A stretch of DNA of 64,000 bases from Klebsiella variicola (lineage in GTDB: Bacteria > Pseudomonadota > Gammaproteobacteria > Enterobacterales > Enterobacteriaceae). This document shows positions 52,348 through 60,476 of this stretch, one piece after another. A model generated the notes under the pieces. The model made no database searches, had not been told where the DNA came from, and was given only the letters and a program-made list of their open reading frames with translations. A program made the translations under genes and the position numbers. The stretch spans positions 3,038,001 to 3,102,000 of the forward strand of contig NZ_CP010523.2 in NCBI RefSeq assembly GCF_000828055.2. The letters are read 5' to 3'. The number at the start of each line of letters is the position of its first letter. The stretch's first letter is position 1.

Positions 52348-52953
52348 TTAATTCGCCTTAACCAAGCTGATAATCATATTGTCGATAACATCAGATGAAT
52401 TGAGTGACGTCGCTCCAGAATCATCTGTCACACCGGAAATAACAGAACCATCTGGCATAGTGATTTTGTATGCCCTGCCAGGCATGGGTTCTTTTGTTAG
52501 CGCATTTCTGATTATAAATTTCTCATCAAATGTTGAAGGCTCAAACGACTTCATCACCCCCTGCATATTGCCAGTGCCCGCTTTCCTGATGCCCGTATTC
52601 TTAAACAGCAGTTTGCCCGGTCCACCAATCTCAACATTCCCGCCTTTGATTTTGATATAGCAGCCTCCACAGACCAGCGTCAGTTCATCCTGTGCCGTAA
52701 CGACCAGTTTCTTGCCACTCGAAATATGCGTGTCCTGTGTCGACCAAGTGGTGATATTTTCACCCTGAGCCTGAATATCAATATCGTTTTGCGAGCTGAA
52801 CGGTTTTGCCCCTTCACGGCTGTACAGGCTGAGTTGTTTACCGGCCGCCAGCGTAAAGTCCTTCTGCACACCGACATCTAGCTGTTTACCCGCCGTCAGC
52901 GTCATATTATTACTGGCTGATAGCTGCATATCTTCGCCGCTCACTAGTACCAT
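52348..52953 (-). pseudogene. C-terminal VgrG fragment (DUF2345 needle plus extension)
   Basis: A 201-codon open frame matching only the end of a VgrG: repeated beta-helix-like Leu-Thr-Ala-Gly-Lys-Gln units of DUF2345, the Gly-Gly-Cys-Tyr-Ile-Lys-Ile motif, then a transthyretin-like C-terminal extension (Pro-Met-Pro-Gly-Arg-Ala-Tyr). The gp27 and gp5 parts are gone. It is fused directly behind a tssC remnant. The C-terminal extension differs from the intact vgrG and would have been the docking site for the Tle3-like cargo. Confidence 0.9.
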
Positions 52954-53030
52954 GCCTCTCCCGCCGTGTTTTCCTGTAGCGTGGTTTGCCCCTGGACAGG
53001 GCTGTTTTCTGTGGTAACAGACATTAGCAT
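52944..53030 (-). pseudogene. tssC: tssC remnant (first 26 codons) fused to vgrG end
   Basis: From the ATG at 53030, codons 1-25 match tssC at 25248 with two changes. The match ends at Gly-Glu, and the next bases belong to the vgrG end, giving a stop two codons later. It keeps the same weak ribosome site as tssC 1. The joint near 52950 marks a deletion of everything from tssC through most of vgrG. Confidence 0.9.
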
Positions 53031-53065
53031 TTTCCCGGTTAATCCATTAACAGACGCGCCCCCGG

Positions 53066-53557
53066 TTATTTCGGGGCAAGCGCACTCATTTCGCCGCGTA
53101 ATTCCTGGGACAGCGGCGGATCTTTCAGGATTGTCTCGAGCTCTTTTCTGAAAGTGGCGTTATCGAGCAGATTGGATTTGAGATCGCGTAATAAGTTACG
53201 CGTCGCCAGGATGGCGCGGAGCTGCGGAATTTTCCGGGCAATCTGCTCCGGTTCAAAATCTTTGATATCGGTAAAACGCAGTCTGACGTTCTCCTCTTCA
53301 CCATTGCCGGCCAGCGTATTTGGCACCGAGAGGTTTACTTCCGGGCTAAATTCCGAAAGTACGCTGTTAAAACTATTTTTATTGACGTGGATTTTTTCTC
53401 TTTCCGATAAAGGCCGGTTCTCCTTCCCATGACTAAAATCGCCGATGGTAAGCAGCTTGAGTGGTAGTTCAACCTTCTTTTGCGCTCCGCCGGTATGAAG
53501 TGATAATTTGAGATTAATACGCGCTTTGGGCACTTCGTTCTGGAACGTATCAGCCAT
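53066..53557 (-). CDS. tssB: TssB (VipA), copy 2, intact in a collapsed locus
   Basis: A 163-aa sheath subunit with the same start and full length as TssB 1; the two differ at only a handful of positions (for example Arg/Lys near residue 8 and Asn/His near residue 59). An upstream in-frame ATG at 53644 is unlikely to be used, since the AAGGAA ribosome site sits just before 53557. With tssC 2 gone it could only pair with TssC 1. Confidence 0.95.
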   Translation of the reverse strand: MADTFQNEVPKARINLKLSLHTGGAQKKVELPLKLLTIGDFSHGKENRPLSEREKIHVNKNSFNSVLSEFSPEVNLSVPNTLAGNGEEENVRLRFTDIKDFEPEQIARKIPQLRAILATRNLLRDLKSNLLDNATFRKELETILKDPPLSQELRGEMSALAPK

Positions 53558-54192
53558 AGCAGTTCCTTTCCTTGAGGAAGGATCATTGAATATTAGCAGG
53601 AATAAAACGGGATGATGATAAAACAAAAGTAGATTACCGATCAACTTAACAGGTTAAGAATTTAATTTATTCACCAAGTCAACAATTCAATTCAAAAGAT
53701 AGAGCATCATGAATATTCAATACCGGAACCTATATCACCCACCAATGATTATTTTGATAAATAATGTAAGATAAATATGTACACCTGATATCCCTGCAAC
53801 GAAAAAAAATAAAATGCATCACTGAATAAATTTTACACCAGCGTCGCGATGGAGCAATCACATTTATCACTGTAGCGGGATAAATTATTCAGAGGACAAC
53901 TATCAGGGAACCATCATGTTCGCTGTTTGCGCTCAACGTACATGGCCGGGAGCCTGACGCATGCTCCTCCCTCTCCTACGCCGCTGCGCATCGTTGCCAC
54001 ATGACGCTATTTTCCGCCGCGCTGGCGTCAGCGTCCCTGGCATCACGGCCGGTTCGCATTCTGCGGATCGCCGGGCTATATCCAGGACAGCTTTCTCGCA
54101 CAACGAGTCAATGTCCTCATGCGGATGGTTTCAATGCCAGTAACAGCTCCTTCGACACTGATCCCTTTTTTATCAACTTCAGGGGGTCAGCC
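53558..54192 (-). promoter_or_regulatory. AT-rich upstream region of tssB copy 2
   Basis: No credible gene in about 630 bp. The 130 bp next to tssB 2 align with those upstream of tssB 1, including GATCAACTTAACA. The middle is AT-rich; the distal part holds the second copy of the 60-bp repeat (54051-54110) and leads into the DUF3577 pseudogene, with a strong GGGGG site just before its ATG. Confidence 0.5.
54051..54110. repeat. 60-bp dispersed repeat, copy 2
   Basis: The partner of 26341-26400, about 52 of 60 positions identical, same orientation and about 0.5 kb upstream of tssB 2. One forward frame is open across it here and closed in copy 1. Confidence 0.7.
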
Positions 54193-54671
54193 ATGGCAAC
54201 CTCAACGCCCCCTGCGCCGTACTTTACCCTGCAAATTAACGGTCTGGACTATCTCCGCCGCATCCGCGACGTGCACCCTAAAAAAGGCGACAGCTTCCTT
54301 GCGTGCGCCATCGCGGCACTGAACGGTCCTACCACCAAACCGGAATATCGCTATTTTGATATTCGGGTTTCAGGCGATGAGGCGTAACATCTGATCCGCC
54401 GCTACAATGATGCCGTTGACGCCGGGAAAAAAGTGCTGATTGGCTTTAGTCTCGGCGATTTGTGGACCGATATTTATACCCATACCAAAGGGAAATATTC
54501 CAGGAAGCAGGATGTAAGCCCGAAGGCCTGGCTATCTTTATCCACTGGATTAAAATCGATGGCCAGGAGGGTTATCAGGCGAAGTCCAAATCATCTGAAC
54601 AGGCTGAAGACACGTCGCCGGAAGCTCCAGCATCGATGGCATATCCAGATTCAACGTCCAATATGTGTTGA
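54193..54671 (+). pseudogene. DUF3577 (STY4534-family ICE protein) pseudogene
   Basis: Codons 1-64 read as the DUF3577 N-terminus (Leu-Arg-Arg-Ile-Arg-Asp-Val, Lys-Lys-Gly-Asp, Phe-Asp-Ile-Arg-Val-Ser-Gly). A TAA at 54385-54387 stands where Gln is usual. The same frame continues with Lys-Lys-Val-Leu-Ile-Gly-Phe-x-Leu-Gly-Asp-Leu-Trp-Thr-Asp. A frameshift near 54505-54525 then moves the last part (Ile-His-Trp-Ile-Lys-Ile-Asp-Gly) to another frame ending at 54671. DUF3577 proteins are markers of SPI-7/PFGI-1-type integrative conjugative elements. Two lesions show it is dead. Confidence 0.85.
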
Positions 54672-54674
54672 CAG

Positions 54675-55019
54675 TCAGGCTCCTTTGGAAGCGGGATTTT
54701 TTAATATATCTTCTGCACTTTCAATAGGATAACGGGTATAACCACCATCTTTCTTACACACCACAGCAGTCACATGAACAGAATTGTTTTCAATATATAT
54801 CGCTCTATAATTATTTGGTGTGTCCATCAGATATCTGGCTTCTCTACCTAATTCAGGAATAATCCAGTATTTATCATTACATTGAAAAGAGCTTCTGGTA
54901 TCATAACGGTAAACTTCTTTCGCCACAGCATTAAACAATCCACCAGCGCTAATGAAATAGGAAGTATAACCGATAATTAAAAAAACACCTGACAGACAAA
55001 GAATTGAAGTATGCACCAT
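54675..55019 (-). CDS. Small hypothetical membrane protein in AT-rich cargo
   Basis: A 114-aa protein with one N-terminal TM helix (about 5-27) and a domain outside the membrane with Cys residues near 47 and 88 that could form a disulfide. I recognise no family. Its start lies inside the end of the upstream 236-aa gene (43-bp overlap). The DNA is AT-rich. It might be an immunity or surface protein, but nothing in the sequence decides this. Confidence 0.55.
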   Translation of the reverse strand: MVHTSILCLSGVFLIIGYTSYFISAGGLFNAVAKEVYRYDTRSSFQCNDKYWIIPELGREARYLMDTPNNYRAIYIENNSVHVTAVVCKKDGGYTRYPIESAEDILKNPASKGA

Positions 55020-55687
55020 CGAAGGTATTTTAATTTTTTAACCCGCGATGAATCAGTTACCGCCCCTATAGCCATACAACTAAAATAGGAAGCAATCACA
55101 AAAAATGGGATAGAAAATAAGATTGAAAAAGCCCACCCAACATAAGAAATTTTAGCAACACTAATATCAAAGACTTCATTTACAAAACCATTCGTTAACA
55201 TCTTCGAAATAAACAATATGATTGAACACAGAATTAAAAGAGCTCGATTTATTTTTTTAACAGTATTTTCTCGTAGCCTTGACATGCATAAAAAATAATA
55301 ATTACAAAACAGTAATGAGAAAAAAATTGCCGGAACACCAAGCAAGAAAATACCATAATTGAAACCAACACCTGAAATCGCCGTCGCCGCGGCGATAAAA
55401 AATATTACGATTAACGTGCTTGAATCACTAATGATTCCTTTCAGTTTACCTCTTCGTCCAGGAAATACACCTCTGAGGCGTTTTCTCTCTGTACTCGCAA
55501 AAGTAACAGAAGAAAAACACCCGATAATATACCCGGATACCATCACCATGCTGATAAATGTTATGATAATGAGTAGACTAGTCCCCGTATGATTTCTGGC
55601 ATACACCAAGCTGAACATAATGACTGGGCACCAAATAAAACTTATCCAGAACACAACAGGGACTGAACGAAAAAACTTTCCCATCAT
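54977..55687 (-). CDS. Hypothetical polytopic membrane protein in AT-rich cargo
   Basis: A 236-aa protein with about six TM helices and a positively charged loop (Lys-Arg-Leu-Arg-Gly near 70). I see no enzyme or transporter motif. It pairs with the 114-aa gene downstream. Both sit between two dead ICE genes and share low GC, so they probably came together. Multi-TM immunity proteins to membrane toxins look like this, but so do many unrelated proteins. Confidence 0.55.
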   Translation of the reverse strand: MMGKFFRSVPVVFWISFIWCPVIMFSLVYARNHTGTSLLIIITFISMVMVSGYIIGCFSSVTFASTERKRLRGVFPGRRGKLKGIISDSSTLIVIFFIAAATAISGVGFNYGIFLLGVPAIFFSLLFCNYYFLCMSRLRENTVKKINRALLILCSIILFISKMLTNGFVNEVFDISVAKISYVGWAFSILFSIPFFVIASYFSCMAIGAVTDSSRVKKLKYLRWCILQFFVCQVFF

Positions 55688-55891
55688 TAATTTCCGGCCT
55701 TTCCATATAACAATTCAGGTAGTTATAACAGGTCTATCTCCTACATGTCTATCAATCAGACAACAGATGAGTAAAAAGGCTGTGTTAGTCACCACACGGT
55801 TAAAAACGACTGCCCACTGCCCCCTATTTTCGGCCGTCCGAGAGTCACGCTACTTGCAGGATGAACTCCATTTTCTGCCGGACGCCTCGCC

Positions 55892-56325
55892 ATGAAGAAT
55901 GACGCTCTGTGTTTACTGTATGTTTTCGCCCTGTTTATTAGCGACTGCGCTCTACGCCAGAAACCGTTGCCTGTTTCCGCCAATACCGGTGTAGCCCCCT
56001 TTACGCCGCAATTTACCGAGCGCCAGCAGCGCTACACTCTAGTAGAACTCAAACCGAAACCGGCCGGATGAGCCTGCTGCTACAGCCCGTCGAAATTAAC
56101 CTTCCCGATACGGTTGGCGCCGCAATGCGCCAGACGGGCTTTAGTCTGTGTACCGCCGCCGAACGTTCATCGCTCTATATGCTTCCGCTGCCCGCCACCC
56201 ACCGACACAGCAGGCGAATACCGCTGCGCGACGCCCTACAGAAGGAAAAACTGGCGCGGCAAGACGCGCCAGCTCTGGGTTTATACGTGGTTACCTTGCG
56301 TTATCAGGAAACCAGTGCCGGTTAG
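55892..56325 (+). pseudogene. PilL-like ICE type IV pilus lipoprotein remnant
   Basis: A 59-codon frame from 55892 has a short signal with a lipobox-like Ile-Ser-Asp-Cys (Cys19) and ends in Gln-Arg-Tyr-Thr-Leu-Val-Glu-Leu, the hallmark of the PilL N-terminal region in SPI-7/PFGI-1-type elements. The sequence then shifts frame at 56068, continuing with Ile-Asn-Leu-Pro-Asp-Thr-Val-Gly-x-Ala-Met and Gly-Phe-Ser-Leu-Cys, again PilL-like. The tail runs over the mppA terminator. It is broken and shortened. Confidence 0.75.
56246..56272 (-). terminator. Rho-independent terminator of mppA
   Basis: Read leftward, an 8-bp stem (CTGGCGCG/CGCGCCAG, 6-base loop) is followed by five T, about 50 bp past the mppA stop. 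A strong, canonical terminator. Confidence 0.88.
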
Positions 56326-57938
56326 TGCTTCACGATATACATGGTACGACTGTAGGCCACATCTTCCGGGTTGGTGATCGGGTAGCCTTTCAGCCACGGC
56401 TTAATCAGCCGGCCGTTAGTGTACTGGTAGATCGGCGCAATCGGCGCTTTGACCATAATGATCTTCTCCGCCGCGTTGTAATCGTCGTTACGCGCTTTGG
56501 CCGAATTCTCCACCGCCGCCTGGGCGAGGATTTTGTCGTACGCCGGATCGTTAAAGCGCGAGATATTTCCGCTGTGGGTGGAGGTCAGCAGCGACAGGAA
56601 GGTGGACGGCTCGTTGTAGTCCCCTACCCACGAAGCGCGGATCACGTCGAAATTGCCGGTGTTACGGCTGTCGATATAGGTTTTCCACTCCTGGTTTTGC
56701 AACTTCACTTCCACGCCGAGGTTTTTCTTCCACATCGACGCCACCGCGATGGCAATCTTCTGGTGATTCTCAGAGGTGTTATACAGCAGCGTCAGCTTCA
56801 GCGGACGATTCGGGCCATAGCCGGCGGCAGCCAGCAGGGCTTTCGCCTGGGCATTAAGTTCGGCCTGACTCATACTCTCAAACTGCGACGGCTGGGGGGT
56901 GAAGCCCGCCGTCACGTCCGGCGTGAAACGCCAGGCCGGTTTTTCCCCGGTTCCCAGTACTTTCTCCGCCATCACCCGGCGATCGATGGTCATGCTCAGC
57001 GCCAGTCGCACCCGCTCGTCCGCCGTCGGCCCCTTTTGGGTATTGAAAGCGTAATAGTAGGTACCCAGCTGCGGCGGGGTATATACCTGCCCCGGAATAT
57101 CCTTCAGTAGCTTCTGATACATATTTTTCGGGAAAGATTCGGTGATATCGATATCGCCAGCGAGATAGCGCTTGGTGGCGGCGGACTCCTGGTTGATCGG
57201 CACAAAGGTGACCTGCTGGATCACCGTTTTGGCGTTATCCCAGTAGTGCGTGTTCGGCACCACCACCAGCTTTTCATTGACCACGCGATCTTTCAGAACA
57301 TAGGCGCCGTTGCCCACCAGGCTGCCGGGCCGCGTCCAGTTCGCGCCGCTGTCGACATTCGCCTTCTGTACCGGGTAGAAGGCAAAGCTGGCGGTCAGGT
57401 TGCTGAACCACGGCAGTGGTTTATCCAGCTGCACCCGCAGAGTGTGGGCATCGACGGCGGTAACCCCCAGGGTCTCCGGCGCGGCTTTGCCGTCGATAAT
57501 GTTCTGCGCGTTGGCGATCCCCGCCAGCGCCGCGAACCAGGCGAACGGCGAAGTGGTTTTCGGATCCACCAGACGCTGCCAGCTATAGACGAAATCCTCG
57601 GCGGTAACCGGCGTGCCGTCGGACCAGCGCGCGTCATCGCGCAGGGTAAAGGTCCAGACGCGGTTATCGTTGCTCTGCCAGCGGGTCGCCACGCCTGGAA
57701 CCAGGTTGCCTTTCGCATCCTGATTGACTAAACCTTCAAACAGATCGCGGATCACCTGGATTTCCGGCAGGCCCACCGCTTTGGCGGGATCTAACGAGGC
57801 GGGTTCATCTTTGATATGGCGTACTAACAGCTGTTTTTCCGCCAGTACCGTGCCCGGCGGTACGTCCGCCGCCCAGGCTAAAGAAGATACGCTGGCTAAC
57901 CACAGCGCGCCGCATGTCAAAGCGACAGGATACTTCAT
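56322..57938 (-). CDS. mppA: MppA, periplasmic murein-peptide-binding protein
   Basis: A 538-aa ABC-type solute-binding protein (OppA family). The signal peptide is cleaved near Ala-Trp-Ala (residue 23). Murein tripeptide (L-Ala-D-Glu-mDap) bound by MppA is imported through the OppBCDF permease for cell-wall recycling. Length and motifs such as Ala-Ser-Leu-Asp-Pro near residue 47 fit. The identification as MppA rather than OppA rests on the neighbours mpaA and ycjG, which act on the same peptide. It is divergent from mpaA, with the shared promoters at 57939-58123. Confidence 0.92.
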   Translation of the reverse strand: MKYPVALTCGALWLASVSSLAWAADVPPGTVLAEKQLLVRHIKDEPASLDPAKAVGLPEIQVIRDLFEGLVNQDAKGNLVPGVATRWQSNDNRVWTFTLRDDARWSDGTPVTAEDFVYSWQRLVDPKTTSPFAWFAALAGIANAQNIIDGKAAPETLGVTAVDAHTLRVQLDKPLPWFSNLTASFAFYPVQKANVDSGANWTRPGSLVGNGAYVLKDRVVNEKLVVVPNTHYWDNAKTVIQQVTFVPINQESAATKRYLAGDIDITESFPKNMYQKLLKDIPGQVYTPPQLGTYYYAFNTQKGPTADERVRLALSMTIDRRVMAEKVLGTGEKPAWRFTPDVTAGFTPQPSQFESMSQAELNAQAKALLAAAGYGPNRPLKLTLLYNTSENHQKIAIAVASMWKKNLGVEVKLQNQEWKTYIDSRNTGNFDVIRASWVGDYNEPSTFLSLLTSTHSGNISRFNDPAYDKILAQAAVENSAKARNDDYNAAEKIIMVKAPIAPIYQYTNGRLIKPWLKGYPITNPEDVAYSRTMYIVKH

Positions 57939-58123
57939 AAGATCCCCTTTAAAATGAAAAAAATACCGCCAACAGAGCGATAATTATTTGTTTCATCACC
58001 TGAAATTGCAAACGACATATGATAGAAAGTTGATGTGTCGTCGGATTTCACGCCTCAGGGAATGGGTTTGATCCCGACACGCTTTTCGCCAACACTGAAT
58101 AATAACGACACACAGGAAGCCCT

Positions 58124-58831
58124 ATGTCTATTTCACGCCCTCGCCCCCAGCGCGGCGACTTTCCGCCGGGAACCCGGCAGTACGGCAGCTCGGAACTGGG
58201 CGCGCCGCTGCTGTGGTTTCCTGCGCCGCAGGCCGACAGCCGTAGCGGCCTGATTATTGCCGGCACCCACGGTGATGAAAATTCGTCGATTGTGACCCTC
58301 TCCTGCGCCCTGCGCACTCTGAAACCCGAGCTGCGCCGTCACCACGTGGTGCTAACGGTCAACCCTGACGGCTGTCAGCTCGGGCTGCGTGCCAATGCCC
58401 GCGGCGTTGACCTCAACCGTAACTTTCCGGCCGCTAACTGGAAACAAGGGGAAACGGTTTATCGCTGGAACAGCGCGGCAGAGGAGCGCGACGTGGTGCT
58501 GTTGACCGGCGAGCAGCCGGGTTCGGAGCGGGAGACCCAGGCCCTGTGTCAGTTGATCCACCAGATCCATCCGGCGTGGGTGGTCTCCTTTCACGATCCG
58601 CTGGCCTGTATCGAAGACCCGGGCCACAGCCCGCTGGGGCACTGGCTGGCCGACGCCTTCTCCCTGCCGCTGGTGGGCAGCGTGGGCTACGACACGCCGG
58701 GCTCCTTTGGCAGCTGGTGCGCGGATATCGGGCTCCCCTGCATCACCGCCGAGTTCCCACCGGTCTCCGCCGACGAGGCAACGGAGCGTTACCTGCCGGC
58801 GATGACCGATCTGCTGCGCTGGCAGGCTTAA
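58124..58831 (+). CDS. mpaA: MpaA, murein tripeptide amidase A
   Basis: A 235-aa cytoplasmic zinc carboxypeptidase (M14 family) that removes meso-diaminopimelate from murein tripeptide. Zinc ligands His49 and Glu52 (Gly-Thr-His-Gly-Asp-Glu) and His157 (Ser-Phe-His-Asp), the substrate-binding Asp-Leu-Asn-Arg-Asn-Phe-Pro segment (96-102) and catalytic Glu210 (Thr-Ala-Glu-Phe) are all present. The stop overlaps the end of the opposing ycjG by 4 bp. Confidence 0.94.
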   Translation: MSISRPRPQRGDFPPGTRQYGSSELGAPLLWFPAPQADSRSGLIIAGTHGDENSSIVTLSCALRTLKPELRRHHVVLTVNPDGCQLGLRANARGVDLNRNFPAANWKQGETVYRWNSAAEERDVVLLTGEQPGSERETQALCQLIHQIHPAWVVSFHDPLACIEDPGHSPLGHWLADAFSLPLVGSVGYDTPGSFGSWCADIGLPCITAEFPPVSADEATERYLPAMTDLLRWQA

Positions 58832-59793
58832 AGATGAAGCACGCCGGTGCTGAACCGCAGCGCCGGCTCAACGTCCACCGCCAGCCATGTCGGGCCGTCG
58901 AGGTCAGCGAAGCGCGCCATCGGCGCCAGGGGGAGTGCGGCGGCGATCCCGCGCGAGGTGCAGAGCATACAGCCCAGCATCCGCGCATACCCCTGCCGTT
59001 CCGCCTCCCCGGCCAGAGCCAGCGCTTCGGTCAGACCGCCCGTTTTATCCAGTTTGATATTGACCATCTCATAGCGCCCGCGCAGCCGCGGCAGGCTCTC
59101 CCGGGTATGGCAGCTCTCGTCGGCGCAAATCGGCAGCGGATGAACGAAGTTTTCCAGCGCCGAGTCGTCATCGGCGGGGAGCGGCTGCTCAAGCATCGCC
59201 ACACCGAGGTCCGCCAGCAGCTGACAGCGCGCCGCCAGCCCCTCGCTGTGCCAGGATTCATTGGCGTCGACAATCAGCGTAGCCTCCGGCGCCGCCTGGC
59301 GGATAGCGATTAGCCGCTCGCTGATCAGTCGATCGTCGAGCTTCACTTTCAACAGCTGAGCCCCTGCCTGCCACAGCGCCGCGGCGCTGGCCGCCATCTG
59401 ATCCGCCGTACCAATGACCACCGTTTGGGCGGTGATCACCCGGTTGGGCAACGCCACGCCCAGCAACTGGGACAAGGTTTTGCCTTCGCGCCGCGCCTGC
59501 AGATCCCACAGCGCGCAGTCAACGGCATTGCGCGCGGCGCCTGCCGGCAGCAGCCGCTGCAGCTGTTCGCGGGTGAGGCCCGCTTCCAGCTGCTCGCCGA
59601 TCGCCATTACCTGGGCCATGACCGAAGCGATGCTCTCGCCATAGCGGGGATAAGGTGTGCATTCGCCCACCCCTTTCACACCGTCCTCCTCCAGTTCCAC
59701 CACCACCACTTTTGCCTCGCTGCGGCTGCCGCGGGCGATCACAAAAGGGGTATGTAGCGGCCAGGCTTCCTCATACACTCGCACGTTGCGCAT
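58828..59793 (-). CDS. ycjG: YcjG, L-Ala-D/L-Glu epimerase
   Basis: A 321-aa enolase-superfamily enzyme that epimerises the dipeptide left by MpaA, finishing murein-peptide breakdown. Catalytic Lys-x-Lys (Leu-Lys-Val-Lys-Leu) and the second catalytic Lys (Ile-Lys-Leu-Asp-Lys-Thr-Gly-Gly) flank metal ligands Asp (Val-Asp-Ala-Asn-Glu), Glu (Leu-Glu-Gln-Pro) and Asp (Ala-Asp-Glu-Ser). I start at 59793, giving the usual Met-Arg N-terminus with an AGGA site; the in-frame ATG at 59856 would add 21 residues. Confidence 0.94.
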   Translation of the reverse strand: MRNVRVYEEAWPLHTPFVIARGSRSEAKVVVVELEEDGVKGVGECTPYPRYGESIASVMAQVMAIGEQLEAGLTREQLQRLLPAGAARNAVDCALWDLQARREGKTLSQLLGVALPNRVITAQTVVIGTADQMAASAAALWQAGAQLLKVKLDDRLISERLIAIRQAAPEATLIVDANESWHSEGLAARCQLLADLGVAMLEQPLPADDDSALENFVHPLPICADESCHTRESLPRLRGRYEMVNIKLDKTGGLTEALALAGEAERQGYARMLGCMLCTSRGIAAALPLAPMARFADLDGPTWLAVDVEPALRFSTGVLHL

Positions 59794-59895
59794 TCCCTTG
59801 TCCTCTCTGGTCAATGTTAAATAGGGTTTGCCGTGTAGCTGGCGGATGTCATACACTACTCGTGACGTTAACTATATGTAAACAGGAAGATAACC

Positions 59896-60402
59896 ATGTC
59901 ACAAACCGTGCATTTCCAGGGCAACCCCGTTTCTGTTCAGGGCACCATTCCGCAGGCAGGCGCTAAAGCGCAGCCGTTTACGCTGGTCGCCAAAGATCTC
60001 TCTGACGTCGCGCTGAGCCAGTACGCCGGCAAACGTAAAGTACTAAATATTTTCCCGAGCATTGATACCGGCGTGTGTGCCGCATCAGTGCGTAAATTCA
60101 ACCAGCTGGCCGCTGAACTGGACAACACCGTGGTGCTGTGCATTTCCGCTGATCTGCCGTTCGCCCAGTCCCGCTTCTGCGGCGCGGAAGGCCTGAGCAA
60201 CGTGGTGACCCTTTCCACGCTGCGCGGCGCGTCGTTCCTCGCTGACTACGGCGTCGCCATCGCTGCCGGTCCGCTGGCTGGCCTGGCCGCTCGCGCCGTG
60301 GTCGTTATCGATGAAAACGATCAGGTCGTCTACAGCCAGCTGGTGAATGAAATCACCGAAGAGCCGGACTACGACGCCGCGCTGGCCGCCCTGAAAGCCT
60401 GA
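59896..60402 (+). CDS. tpx: Tpx, thiol peroxidase
   Basis: A 168-aa atypical 2-Cys peroxiredoxin reducing lipid and alkyl peroxides. The peroxidatic Cys61 (Pro-Ser-Ile-Asp-Thr-Gly-Val-Cys) and resolving Cys95 are in place. It ends at a strong terminator and stands divergent from ycjG. Confidence 0.97.
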   Translation: MSQTVHFQGNPVSVQGTIPQAGAKAQPFTLVAKDLSDVALSQYAGKRKVLNIFPSIDTGVCAASVRKFNQLAAELDNTVVLCISADLPFAQSRFCGAEGLSNVVTLSTLRGASFLADYGVAIAAGPLAGLAARAVVVIDENDQVVYSQLVNEITEEPDYDAALAALKA

Positions 60403-60450
60403 TAACAGATTGCCCGGGCGCATCACGCCCGCGGACATTCTATGTACTCA

Positions 60451-60476
60451 GCCCCCGCTCTGCGGGGGCTTTTTTA
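60451..60476 (+). terminator. Rho-independent terminator of tpx
   Basis: A 7-bp GC stem (GCCCCCG/CGGGGGC) with a short CTCTG loop and six or more T, 48 bp past the tpx stop, overlapping the end of the opposing abrB gene. Confidence 0.93.
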
